From Dehalococcoidia bacterium (GTDB taxonomy: Bacteria > Chloroflexota > Dehalococcoidia > Bin125), in NCBI GenBank assembly GCA_022826965.1, contig JAJDTU010000002.1, forward strand, positions 310,001 through 374,000: DNA of 64,000 nucleotides, in the 5' to 3' direction. Numbering within the stretch: the stretch's first letter is position 1; the number at the start of each line of letters is the position of its first letter. Position numbers and translations under genes: made by a program. Below are positions 50,137-58,297 of the stretch, in pieces. The notes below the pieces were generated by a model. That model saw only the letters and a list, made by a program, of their open reading frames with translations, was not told the origin of the DNA and made no database searches.

Positions 50137-51597
50137 ATGAATGTCCGCGTTCGCTACGGACCTTCTCCAACCGGCGAGCCGCACGTCGGCAATATCCGCA
50201 CCGCCCTCTTCGACTGGCTGCTCGCCCGGCGTTTCGGCGGGCAGTTCATCGTCCGCATCGAGGACACCGACCGGTCGCGCGCTGTTGAGGGCGCGGAGGA
50301 CCTGATCCTCGACGCTTTGCGCTGGCTGGGTCTGGATTGGGACGAGGGCCCCGACGTCGGCGGGCCATTCAGACCATACCGCCAATCCGAGCGTCTGCCG
50401 CTGTATGTTGACGCGGCCAACCGGCTGTTGGACGAGGGCAAGGCCTATCGCTGCGACTGCACCTCTGAACGCCTCGACGCGTTGCGCAAGGCCCGACAGA
50501 AGGCCAAGTTGCCACCCGGCAATGACCGCTGCTGCCGTGGGCTTGGCGTCGGATCAGGCGTCGAGCACATCGTGCGCCTGGCCATGCCGCTGGAGGGCGA
50601 GACGATCGTTAACGACTTCCTGCGCGGCGAAGTGTCCTTCCAGAACTCGTTGCTCGACGACCACGTTCTGCTCAAGCGCGACGGATTTCCCACCTACCAC
50701 CTGGCTTCGGTCGTCGACGATCACCACATGCAGATCACGCACGTCATCCGTGGCGACGAGTGGCTGTCGTCGGCGCCGCGTCACGTGCAGACCTACGCCG
50801 CGCTGGGCTGGGACCAGCCGGTCTGGGTCCATATCCCCATCATTCGCGGTCCCGACAAGGGCAAGCTGTCCAAGCGTCACGGCGCTACGTCAATCCGCCA
50901 GTATGCCGAGGATGGTTACCTGCCCGAGGCACTGCTCAACTTCCTCGCCTTGCTCGGCTGGTCCAGGGACGAGACGACGACGATGATGTCGCGCGACGAG
51001 ATCGTCGAGTCGTTCGACCTCGACGGACTCGGCCTCGCTTCGGCCATGTTCGACATCGAACGACTGCAGGAGATGAACGCGCGCTACATCCGAGACCTCG
51101 AGCCGTCCGACTTCCTCCAGCGCGGGCGTCCTCGCTTGGAGCAGGCGCTGGGGCGTCGGCTCGACGACGCCGAGCTGGATTCCTTGTTCCCCATCGCGCC
51201 GGCCATCCAGGAGCGCGTCAGGCTGATGCCCGAGTTCGCCGACTACACCGATTTCTTTTTCACCGAAGGCCCGCTCGACTACGCCAACGACGAACTGATG
51301 GGCCGCGCCTACAAGAACAAGCCGTGGGCCGCGTTGGAGTCGGTTGAGGCCTCGCTCAAGACCCTGCGCAGCGTCGACCAAGCCGATTGGACCACGCCGG
51401 CGATCGAAACCGTACTCCGAGACCTGGCCACGGAGCGGGGCGAGAAGCCCGGCGCCCTGTTCACACCCATCAGGGTCGCCACCACGGGCAAGCGCATTGC
51501 CCCGCCCCTCTTTGAAACGCTGGAAACACTCGGCCAACCGCTGACGCTCGAACGCCTCAACGCCGCCGCCGAGCGCTTGGCCAGACCCGACGACTAG
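50137..51597 (+). CDS. gltX: Glutamyl-tRNA synthetase
   Basis: A 486-residue class I aminoacyl-tRNA synthetase. PSPTGEPHVGNIRTALF holds the HIGH-type motif and KLSKRHGA the KMSKS motif. Between them sits the connective and catalytic domain; the C-terminal anticodon-binding helical domain is complete. The gene is followed by tRNA-Gln and tRNA-Glu, matching a non-discriminating enzyme that charges both, with GatCAB repairing Glu-tRNA-Gln; gatCAB is not in the window. ATG follows a GGAG. Confidence 0.96.
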   Translation: MNVRVRYGPSPTGEPHVGNIRTALFDWLLARRFGGQFIVRIEDTDRSRAVEGAEDLILDALRWLGLDWDEGPDVGGPFRPYRQSERLPLYVDAANRLLDEGKAYRCDCTSERLDALRKARQKAKLPPGNDRCCRGLGVGSGVEHIVRLAMPLEGETIVNDFLRGEVSFQNSLLDDHVLLKRDGFPTYHLASVVDDHHMQITHVIRGDEWLSSAPRHVQTYAALGWDQPVWVHIPIIRGPDKGKLSKRHGATSIRQYAEDGYLPEALLNFLALLGWSRDETTTMMSRDEIVESFDLDGLGLASAMFDIERLQEMNARYIRDLEPSDFLQRGRPRLEQALGRRLDDAELDSLFPIAPAIQERVRLMPEFADYTDFFFTEGPLDYANDELMGRAYKNKPWAALESVEASLKTLRSVDQADWTTPAIETVLRDLATERGEKPGALFTPIRVATTGKRIAPPLFETLETLGQPLTLERLNAAAERLARPDD

Positions 51598-51618
51598 AGT
51601 GATAAGCTGAGACCCCGT

Positions 51619-51692
51619 TGGGGATTGGTCTAGTGGTAGGACGGCTGACTCTGGATCAGTTAGCGGGGGTTCGAATCCTCCATCCCCAGCCA
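51619..51692 (+). tRNA. tRNA-Gln (anticodon CTG)
   Basis: A complete cloverleaf: acceptor TGGGGAT pairs with ATCCCCA, anticodon loop CTCTGGA gives anticodon CTG, the T loop is TTCGAAT, and discriminator G is followed by an encoded CCA. It lies 21 bases after gltX and before tRNA-Glu, so the gene order fits a shared transcript with gltX. Confidence 0.95.
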
Positions 51693-51713
51693 ATCAACAT
51701 CGTCCAACAGCGT

Positions 51714-51790
51714 GGGGCATTCGTCTAGCGGCCAAGGACACCGCCCTCTCAAGGCGGAGATCAGGGGTTCGAATCCCCTATGCCCTACCA
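51714..51790 (+). tRNA. tRNA-Glu (anticodon CTC), integration target
   Basis: A cloverleaf with acceptor GGGGCAT / ATGCCCT (first pair G-U), anticodon loop CTCTCAA giving CTC, T loop TTCGAAT, discriminator A and an encoded CCA. Its last 13 bases overlap the stop end of the serine recombinase gene on the other strand, an arrangement typical of an integrated element whose integrase reads into its attachment tRNA. Confidence 0.92.
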
Positions 51791-53367
51791 AACGGCACCA
51801 TACTGCGAACTCCTTCGCTCAACTCCACCTCCGCCACATCCGCCCCCCGCAGCGGCCCGTCCTGCGGCGTTGGAATCGTGTAGCGAATCACCGCTCGGCC
51901 TGGTCGGACAGAGATCCGCTTCACGAACGACCGGATGAACGCCTTCGTCTCGGTCACATCGCTGGTCTTCAGGAACTCGCTCATCTCCGCTGCAAACCTG
52001 GCCACCACATCGGCGCTGTCCAGCAACTCCCGCCGCTCGGCCAGAACCGAACGGGCTTCCTCCGCTGATTCCTCCAGCTGAGCTTGACGCTCCTGGTGCA
52101 CTCGCAGCCGCGGCAGAATGTCGTTCACCTCCATGTCCGAGCTCTCGACGATGTGCCAGAGCCGATCCATTTTCCGCCGCACCTCTTCCAGTTCCGCCTC
52201 GATCGTCTCCAGCCGTTCTCGCTCCTCCCGAGCGACGCCGTCCATTTCTTCGTCCAGCATCTTCACCAACTCGCGGATATTGCCCTCTGTGAGGATGTGA
52301 TCCCTGATCTGATCGATGATCAGCCGTTCGAAGCGATCTGCGTTCAACCTGGGGGTCTTGCAGCTCTTGCTGCCGCCGTTGAGGATCGACTGACAGACGT
52401 AGTAGCTGTACTTGCCGCCCTTCGCCTCTGCCGCGGTCAAGGCCTTGCGGCAGAGCTCGCAGCGAACCAGGCCGCTCAGCAGGTATCGGCTCGCCGCTTG
52501 GCGCGGATGCACCCGCTCCGGCGCGCGCGATTGCAATGACCGACTGACCCGCTCGAACTCCGCTCGCGACACGATGGCGGGAAACGCTTCTTCCACGCGC
52601 ACAGGCGGAGCCCCGCTCTTGTCCGTCAGACCCCAGACCAGGGTGCCCGTGTACGCCTCTTTGACCAGCAACTTGTGGATCGTGGTCTTGAGCCACTTCT
52701 TCCCGCGCGGACTCGGTATGCCTTCGGCATTCAGAGTCCTGGCAATCTCCAGGACGCTCTCACCTGCGAGCGCCATGTCGAAGATCCTGCGCGCCACGGA
52801 GTCGGCTGGCGGATTCAGTTCCAGGCGCGGCCGCTTCTTCGGCCCGTCCTGCACATGAACTCGCCGATAGCCGTAGGGGACGTAGGGGCTGACCCAGAAT
52901 CCTCGCGAGGCGGCCTCCCGCATCCCTCGCTTGACCTCCTGAGCGAGATTCTCCGAATAGAACTCGTCCACGCTCTCGATGATCGCCTCCATTAGCTTGC
53001 CGGTCGGCGTGTCGTCGGCATGCTCGGTGATCGATGTCACGCGGATCCCGCGCCGGCGGAGCATCGACTTGAAGGCGACGGCGTGCTCACGCTTGCGCGT
53101 GAAGCGGGAGAACTTCCAGACCAGAATCTCCTGGAATGGCGCGTCGGCCTGGGCGCCTTCGTCCAGCATCTTGCGGAACTGGGGCCGGTCAGCGACGCGC
53201 CCGCTCTCAGCCTCGTCGATGTACTCGCGCACAACTAGGTACCCGTTTCGCTCAGCAAAGTCGCGCAGCGCGCGAAGCTGCGCGGAAACGGAGAGGTCAA
53301 CGTCCTGCCGGTCCGAGGAGACGCGTGCGTACAGAGCAGCGGTAGTTGGCTCCTGTGCTTGGTGCAT
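51778..53367 (-). CDS. Large serine recombinase (integrase)
   Basis: A 529-residue large serine recombinase. The catalytic Ser17 is in LYARVSSDRQ, followed by the resolvase fold, a recombinase DNA-binding domain (YGYRRV, PRGKKWLKTTIHKLL), a zinc ribbon (CELC and CQSILNGG plus SC) and a long coiled coil (EEMDGVAREERERLETIEAELEE). ATG at 53367 follows GAGGAG; a longer frame upstream has no family likeness. The last seven residues are coded by the tRNA-Glu 3' end, so the stop arose from integration next to it. Confidence 0.93.
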   Translation of the reverse strand: MHQAQEPTTAALYARVSSDRQDVDLSVSAQLRALRDFAERNGYLVVREYIDEAESGRVADRPQFRKMLDEGAQADAPFQEILVWKFSRFTRKREHAVAFKSMLRRRGIRVTSITEHADDTPTGKLMEAIIESVDEFYSENLAQEVKRGMREAASRGFWVSPYVPYGYRRVHVQDGPKKRPRLELNPPADSVARRIFDMALAGESVLEIARTLNAEGIPSPRGKKWLKTTIHKLLVKEAYTGTLVWGLTDKSGAPPVRVEEAFPAIVSRAEFERVSRSLQSRAPERVHPRQAASRYLLSGLVRCELCRKALTAAEAKGGKYSYYVCQSILNGGSKSCKTPRLNADRFERLIIDQIRDHILTEGNIRELVKMLDEEMDGVAREERERLETIEAELEEVRRKMDRLWHIVESSDMEVNDILPRLRVHQERQAQLEESAEEARSVLAERRELLDSADVVARFAAEMSEFLKTSDVTETKAFIRSFVKRISVRPGRAVIRYTIPTPQDGPLRGADVAEVELSEGVRSMVPFGRA

Positions 53368-53759
53368 GTTCTGGAGTCTCCTCGGAAATAAGTAGTACTC
53401 GGGGTTGTTTCGGAGCTGCGAGATGCGGCGCTGTGATTGCCGCTGGACCTCCCTGTTCCCTGTTCGAAACATCGTAGCGTGACAGCGCGGGTGAGGTGGG
53501 GTGTTTCGACACTGAACAAGCGCCGTCTCACACGGACGACCGGTCTTGATCGCAACCCCGACTCGGAAGCCGCTGGTAAGAGAATGGGGCCGAATCGGTA
53601 CGCGGCCGTGCAGTGGCGAAAAGGAAGGGCGCGACGCTCTGAAGCGCCGCGTGAGAAGTGTTGAGACGCTTAGGAATACACTCCAGCGCCTTGGATCTCC
53701 TGGCAGGGTCAGAAGGGACGTGTACGTCGCCGCGCACGGCTTCTGCCTGGAGGCCGCAA
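53368..53759. other. Gene-free stretch upstream of the recombinase
   Basis: About 390 bases between the recombinase and the PIN-like gene. It presumably holds the recombinase promoter and part of an attachment region. The segment GCGCGACGCTCTGAAGCGCC has internal dyad symmetry and GTGTT/AACAC-like arms surround 53660-53685. Short frames here lack codon bias and ribosome-binding sites, so I call no gene. Confidence 0.4.
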
Positions 53760-54734
53760 TCATGAAGCTTGGGCAAGATCATCCGTGTCGGCGACAAGGA
53801 GATACTCCTCGGGCTCCAACACCACGATGCCGAGATGGTCATTGAGGCCGTCGCCGTAACGGCGAAGCTTCTTGTCCCAGGTGAGGAAGATGTCGCGCTT
53901 GTTGATGAAGTGGGAGTGGATGTGGTCCCAGTCCTTCCAGTCGCGATTCAGTTCCCGGTCCTGCTTGGTGGTCAGGGCGAAGTAGGCATCGGCGAACTCC
54001 CTGCTCCCGGGCAGGTCAATCCCCGCTCGCCAGTGGTGAGGACGAATGACCGAGCGCATAACCTCAATACCCAGATTCGGAAGATTCGCGATTTCATCGG
54101 ATAGCGGAGGCCAGGGGACATCCTCAAAGACCCGCCCGGTCACCCGTACTGAGGCGGATTGGCGCTTGGCAAGTTCGAGCAGCCGCCGAACGATTTCAAC
54201 TTTGCTCCTTCTTCGCCACAGTTGGAACAGCACGGCTGTGTCCAAGGTCAACGTTGGCAGGCGCTCGACCGTCAAGTCGAACTGTCCTGACTTGCGCATC
54301 ACATATGTCCGCCGCTGGCAGCCGGAGGGCAGGTCGATCACTGCGCTGAACTGGACATCCGGCCCGCCGTTCAACGACATCGCCAAAGGCAACCTTCGGA
54401 CCATCGGGAAGAAGTGCTCCTCCACTTCACGGTCGACGAGTTGTTCAGCCTGCCGCCACCGTTGTTCGTGCCAGGCGTCGTGCTGCTCCTGGCTGAGGAG
54501 AAAAATCGGATTGGCGTCGATAGTCCTGCCATCGAGTTGCTTGAGCGCATCCGCCTTCATTTGCTCCCTGATCTCTTGAAGCTCGGGGAACAGATCAACC
54601 TCCCCATAACTCATGTGGAAGCGAACGTTGTCAACATTCCTAACCTGCATCTGGTTCGCGAGCCGGATGAACTCGCCCCATTCATCACCGGCGTACGAGA
54701 CAAGAGGATGGTCGATTTGGAAGCGAGGCGACAC
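53760..54734 (-). CDS. PIN-like domain protein of the accessory island
   Basis: A 324-residue protein. The N-terminal half is unlike any family I recognise. The C-terminal part (about 160-315) has PIN-like features: an Asp in TLTLDTAVLFQL, a second acidic cluster in DWKDWDHIHSHFINKRD, and the FLTWDKKLRRYGDGL segment, where the conserved Asp of a PIN RNase is expected. It is likely a toxin-like or defence ribonuclease, by inference. The gene sits alone between the recombinase and the toxin-antitoxin pair. Confidence 0.6.
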   Translation of the reverse strand: MSPRFQIDHPLVSYAGDEWGEFIRLANQMQVRNVDNVRFHMSYGEVDLFPELQEIREQMKADALKQLDGRTIDANPIFLLSQEQHDAWHEQRWRQAEQLVDREVEEHFFPMVRRLPLAMSLNGGPDVQFSAVIDLPSGCQRRTYVMRKSGQFDLTVERLPTLTLDTAVLFQLWRRRSKVEIVRRLLELAKRQSASVRVTGRVFEDVPWPPLSDEIANLPNLGIEVMRSVIRPHHWRAGIDLPGSREFADAYFALTTKQDRELNRDWKDWDHIHSHFINKRDIFLTWDKKLRRYGDGLNDHLGIVVLEPEEYLLVADTDDLAQAS

Positions 54735-55158
54735 GCATTTCCTCCTCAGGATTCAGAGCTCGCTGCTTCATTGTGCAATCTTCGAGCCCATTGGCTTTGA
54801 GACGCGACTTGCTCGATAGAGAACGAACGTCTTGCATCGATTGTGCCACGACGTCGGGAAGAATGTGTGACGAATCACTGCTTGTCAATTGGCAGACTGC
54901 CCGCCCCGCGCCGCCATGACTCAACGAATCATCCAGAGACCCATCTCAGCAAGCCGGAGCAGGAGCAAGTCTCCGGGCCCTTCGGTGCCCCTTCCCTCAT
55001 TCGGACAAGCCCTTGCGCTTCGCTCCAAACGGCTGAGCTGAGCCGCTCGTCATGATGGGTTACATGCGGGCTCGTTTGAGTAGCGAAGTTCTCCACCGCA
55101 GCTGATGTGACGCTCGTGACAGCTCTACAATGAATTCAGCAACGTCAGGACAGCTCCG
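54735..55158 (+). promoter_or_regulatory. Promoter region of the toxin-antitoxin operon
   Basis: A 424-base gap with no gene I can support. A -10-like TACAAT is at 55126-55131, 28 bases before the antitoxin ATG, with an AGGACAG ribosome-binding site. No convincing -35 hexamer is found at 17 bases, so the promoter may depend on an activator or be repressed by the antitoxin. The GC content is lower than in the first half of the window, as expected for transferred DNA. Confidence 0.4.
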
Positions 55159-55881
55159 ATGACGGCCAACAACCCGGAACTCGATTCCTCCATCCGCCAA
55201 TTGGATCGCTCATTCAACGATGAGGAGTTGGTCGATCTGCTCCTCGCTCTGGCCCGTCGGCCGGATCGGGATGCACGGAACATGCTCTTCCACCTGGCGG
55301 CGGGTTGGCCCGCCGAAGGCTCGGAGTTGCTCGACGCCGCAGCCACGGTAGCTGCACGGCACGAAGCATGGACCGGCGACGACGTTCGGCTCAAGCGCTG
55401 GCTCACAGTCCTGTGCCATAGCCGCGAGCTCGCGGCGCAACTCGGGGGCGACCCGCAGCACGTACTGGAAGGCCTCGAACGTTCAGCGCTGGATCAGGCT
55501 CGGCTGCAGGGTGAGGCGACTGAATCGATCTGGCGTGAGCCGATGCTGAAGCCGGGCGATGCTGCGCTGGCCCTCGGTGCTCGCGCAACGAACCGCGAGA
55601 AGGTGCGCCGCCTGCGCGAACGTTCGTCCTTGCTCGGCCTCCCCTCCGGCAATGGCTTCCTCTACCCGGCGTTTCAGTTCGATGCCGTTCGGCGCCGGCT
55701 CTTCCCCGAGGTCATCGAGATCAATGAGCTGATCGATGCAGCGGGCGATCCGTGGGGCGTCGCATCGTGGTGGATGGGTGAGAACGCCAGGTTGGCGGAG
55801 CGTCCGGTCGACTGCGTGGGAACCGACCGCGCCTCAGAGCTGTTTGAGGCCGCTGGAGCGCTCGTCGAGCCGGTCGGATAG
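55159..55881 (+). CDS. Antitoxin-like protein with MbcA/ParS/Xre toxin-binding C-terminus
   Basis: A 240-residue protein. The C-terminal segment INELIDAAGDPWGVASWWMG resembles the MbcA/ParS/Xre toxin-binding domain that caps RES toxins. The first 110 residues are an alpha-helical region of unknown family (DDEELVDLLLALARRPDRD-like). It is longer than the usual 150-residue antitoxins, so an additional N-terminal domain is present. The RES toxin gene follows 6 bases later, the standard antitoxin-first order. Confidence 0.75.
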   Translation: MTANNPELDSSIRQLDRSFNDEELVDLLLALARRPDRDARNMLFHLAAGWPAEGSELLDAAATVAARHEAWTGDDVRLKRWLTVLCHSRELAAQLGGDPQHVLEGLERSALDQARLQGEATESIWREPMLKPGDAALALGARATNREKVRRLRERSSLLGLPSGNGFLYPAFQFDAVRRRLFPEVIEINELIDAAGDPWGVASWWMGENARLAERPVDCVGTDRASELFEAAGALVEPVG

Positions 55882-55887
55882 CCCACG

Positions 55888-56553
55888 TTGTCGCCGCACC
55901 AGGTGCCACCACCGCAGTACGACGGCGCGCCCGCCTCACTCCTGCTGACCGCAGGCACGAAGCTGACGCGGATTCACGGCGCTCAGTTCGCTGTGACCGA
56001 TTTCAACCCGATGGTGGCGCGCCACCCGCTCCGGGGCGGCCGCTTCGACGCCACGCCAGATGATTCCTACGGATTCCTGTACGCGGCGAACGACGACGCC
56101 ACGGCCGTCAGCGAAGTGCTGCTGCGCGATCTGCCGCTCAATGAACGCGGGGCGCGTCTAATGCCGCGCGCACGGCTTCGGAATCTGCGCATCGGCTGGC
56201 TGACGACAACGCGCGACATACAGCTCGTCGATTTGCGCTCCGGACAGAACCTGGCCGCGATCGGGCAAGACACCTGGCTGACGACCGGGCCGGCGAGGGA
56301 CTACGAACTCACTCGGGCTTGGGCCTCGGCGATCCGCGACTGGGCGCCGTGGTGTGGCGGATTGACTTGGCGCTCGCACCGCGAACCGGAGGGCTTCGCC
56401 TACGTCATGTTCGAAGATCGCGTGCCTGACGATTGCCTGGCCGAGCTCTCAGTCGACGTTCTGCTCACCGGTGAGGATCAACGTCTCGACGACGGAATCG
56501 GCCGGTTGTATGTCGAACGAATCCTAGAAGCCTACCGAGTGGCTCTGATTTGA
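55888..56553 (+). CDS. RES-domain toxin (NAD-targeting)
   Basis: A 221-residue RES toxin with a TTG start at 55888, six bases after the antitoxin. The hallmark GGRFDATPDD near residue 51 and the tyrosine and Glu (LYAANDDATAVSEV) are in place. RES toxins such as MbcT and ParT attack NAD+ or phosphoribosylate targets and are neutralised by their MbcA/ParS-type partners. No mutation of the key Arg is seen. Confidence 0.87.
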   Translation: MSPHQVPPPQYDGAPASLLLTAGTKLTRIHGAQFAVTDFNPMVARHPLRGGRFDATPDDSYGFLYAANDDATAVSEVLLRDLPLNERGARLMPRARLRNLRIGWLTTTRDIQLVDLRSGQNLAAIGQDTWLTTGPARDYELTRAWASAIRDWAPWCGGLTWRSHREPEGFAYVMFEDRVPDDCLAELSVDVLLTGEDQRLDDGIGRLYVERILEAYRVALI

Positions 56554-57073
56554 GGCCCGGCAAGGAGGGAGAGACGACGACCAGAAGCAGGTAGCGTTTT
56601 GCAACAATTCCCCATGATCGCGCTCAAGTGCACTGGCAGGGATGTGCGGCTGGAGAAAAGCCGGACAGCCCTGTCCTGTGGACGCAGAATTCCCAGCGCA
56701 GAACGGCGGTTCTGGGCTGGACAGTTGTGGGACAGGGGTGCGGAGGGGCGGTCCCTACAGGAAGCGCTCGGGACGGGGGGGGATGGGGACGTTTGGACAG
56801 GCCCGAGGGCGCACAGGGACCGTCGTCTGGGAGGTTGAGGGCCGGCAGGTGTCTTGACTCGCCCAAATCTTCATGCTCCTCCGCGGTCGCGTTAGGCGTG
56901 GCCGCTGCCGAAGCAGCGTCGGTGGTGGCACCAGCGCTCGTGGACTCGCTTCGGAGTGGTGGCGCCGCGCTCGTACTCTAGGAGGCGCCAGTCACAGTCG
57001 CCCTCGTAACTGAGGTGGGCGAGGTGTCCGGTAGCAGGCCCGTCAGTGATTATTTCGTCGACGAAGCGAGGCT
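56554..57073. other. Gene-free stretch with an orphan reading frame on the minus strand
   Basis: A 520-base gap. One minus-strand frame from about 57130 to the stop at 56892-56894 reads LEPRFVDEIITDGP and LSYEGDCDWRLLEYERGATT, with biased amino acid content but no start codon, and it overlaps the end of mcrC. It may be the remnant of a removed gene. The G-rich part at 56640-56860 is not readable as any element I know. Confidence 0.35.
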
Positions 57074-58297
57074 CTAGCCCGCAAATGTCCTCCGATGAAT
57101 GGGGTCGCTTCGGAGACTTAGAATCCGGCTTGCAACTTGATCGACTGAGGCTTCAAGTTCTTTGATCGAGCCGTCCAGATTGACGGTGGCAACTTCGAGT
57201 CGCTTGTCTGAGTGCCGCACTTCGAATGATGCTCCACGTCCCTCGGCATAGACCAGCAAGGCGGCTGGCAGGTTGAGCGCGGTGGCGTAAGCCAGAGCCT
57301 GGTAGAGGTCGGCGTTGCGGACGGGTGCGTCTTCCGCGCTCTTGTACTTCGCGTCGCCAGCGAATACGCAGATGTCGCCCTCCCACCACGTGAAGTCCGG
57401 TTTGAGCGTGACATTCCTCGCACGATCCAGATAGATCGTTGAGCCTCCGCTGTCGTCCCCGCGGAAGGACCGTTCGGACAGCCTCAGCGATCGCCTGAGT
57501 GCGCGCGTGAGAAACTCCTGGAAGATTGTGTTCATGTCCATGAGGAAGCCAGAGGCGCGAACCTCGCCGCGCGGCAGATCGAAAGCGGTATGACGCAAGA
57601 TCAACCGAGATAGCTCAACAACCTCGCGGTAGTGCAGGTTGAGTCGATCGAAAGCGATCGCCGGCACGTCGGTGCCTCCGAACTCGACCCACTCAACGTT
57701 GACTAGGGTCGCCTCGATCCGGCCCAGGCTCTGCCGCCAAGTAGGGCTGTCGAGGCGAAGCATGCCGAGTCGTCTGGCGGCGCCCCTCACTAGGCGATTG
57801 GCGAGAATGTCCTCTGTGAAGTCGTCGTAACGCACCTCGACCGGCAGTGGAACGTCGTGATGCCGGCGTACCTGTTCGGCGAAGTCGATCCGGCCGCGCA
57901 CCGTGTTCAACGTTTCTTCCCTGCCGCGATAGCCGTGCAGCAGTCCTCGCGAGAACGCTCGCTGCGCAGCCGAGATGAATGCGGGAACGACCACTTCCAT
58001 AGGCATCGGCGCGTCGGCGAAATCGAACGACTCGACGCGGAAGTCGACCGCGTTAATCGCTTGCGAGGCCAGGTACAGGACGCGCCCGATGGGGAGTTTG
58101 GGCTCGATCCGAATGGACAGATCGTCGATCTCGAGCGCACCGATCGTCGAACTCGGAGTCAGGATGTAGTCGTCCCGCCTTCCGTGGGCCGGGGCGACGG
58201 AGAGCGACGGAATCGCCGCACGGAGCGCGTCTCGCTCAGCCATGGTCAAAGGTAGCGGCCCAGAAGGCTGGTACTCGGTCAGCTCAATTGCGCGCAT
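57074..58297 (-). CDS. mcrC: McrC, 5-methylcytosine restriction nuclease subunit
   Basis: A 407-residue McrC. A PD-(D/E)XK core lies in the C-terminal part: TLKPDFTWW, then DAKYK near residue 316 and the following QALAYATAL helix. The start ATG at 58297 overlaps the mcrB end by 14 bases; an alternative at 58315 would add six residues. It cuts DNA after translocation by McrB. Confidence 0.9.
   Translation of the reverse strand: MRAIELTEYQPSGPLPLTMAERDALRAAIPSLSVAPAHGRRDDYILTPSSTIGALEIDDLSIRIEPKLPIGRVLYLASQAINAVDFRVESFDFADAPMPMEVVVPAFISAAQRAFSRGLLHGYRGREETLNTVRGRIDFAEQVRRHHDVPLPVEVRYDDFTEDILANRLVRGAARRLGMLRLDSPTWRQSLGRIEATLVNVEWVEFGGTDVPAIAFDRLNLHYREVVELSRLILRHTAFDLPRGEVRASGFLMDMNTIFQEFLTRALRRSLRLSERSFRGDDSGGSTIYLDRARNVTLKPDFTWWEGDICVFAGDAKYKSAEDAPVRNADLYQALAYATALNLPAALLVYAEGRGASFEVRHSDKRLEVATVNLDGSIKELEASVDQVASRILSLRSDPIHRRTFAG

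Noticed and set aside
49583-50170. Minus-strand frame of 195 codons before gltX with a repeated SQCFAG segment.
   Set aside because: The repeat comes from the DNA repeat and the composition is unlike a protein. It overlaps the gltX start and has no ribosome-binding site.
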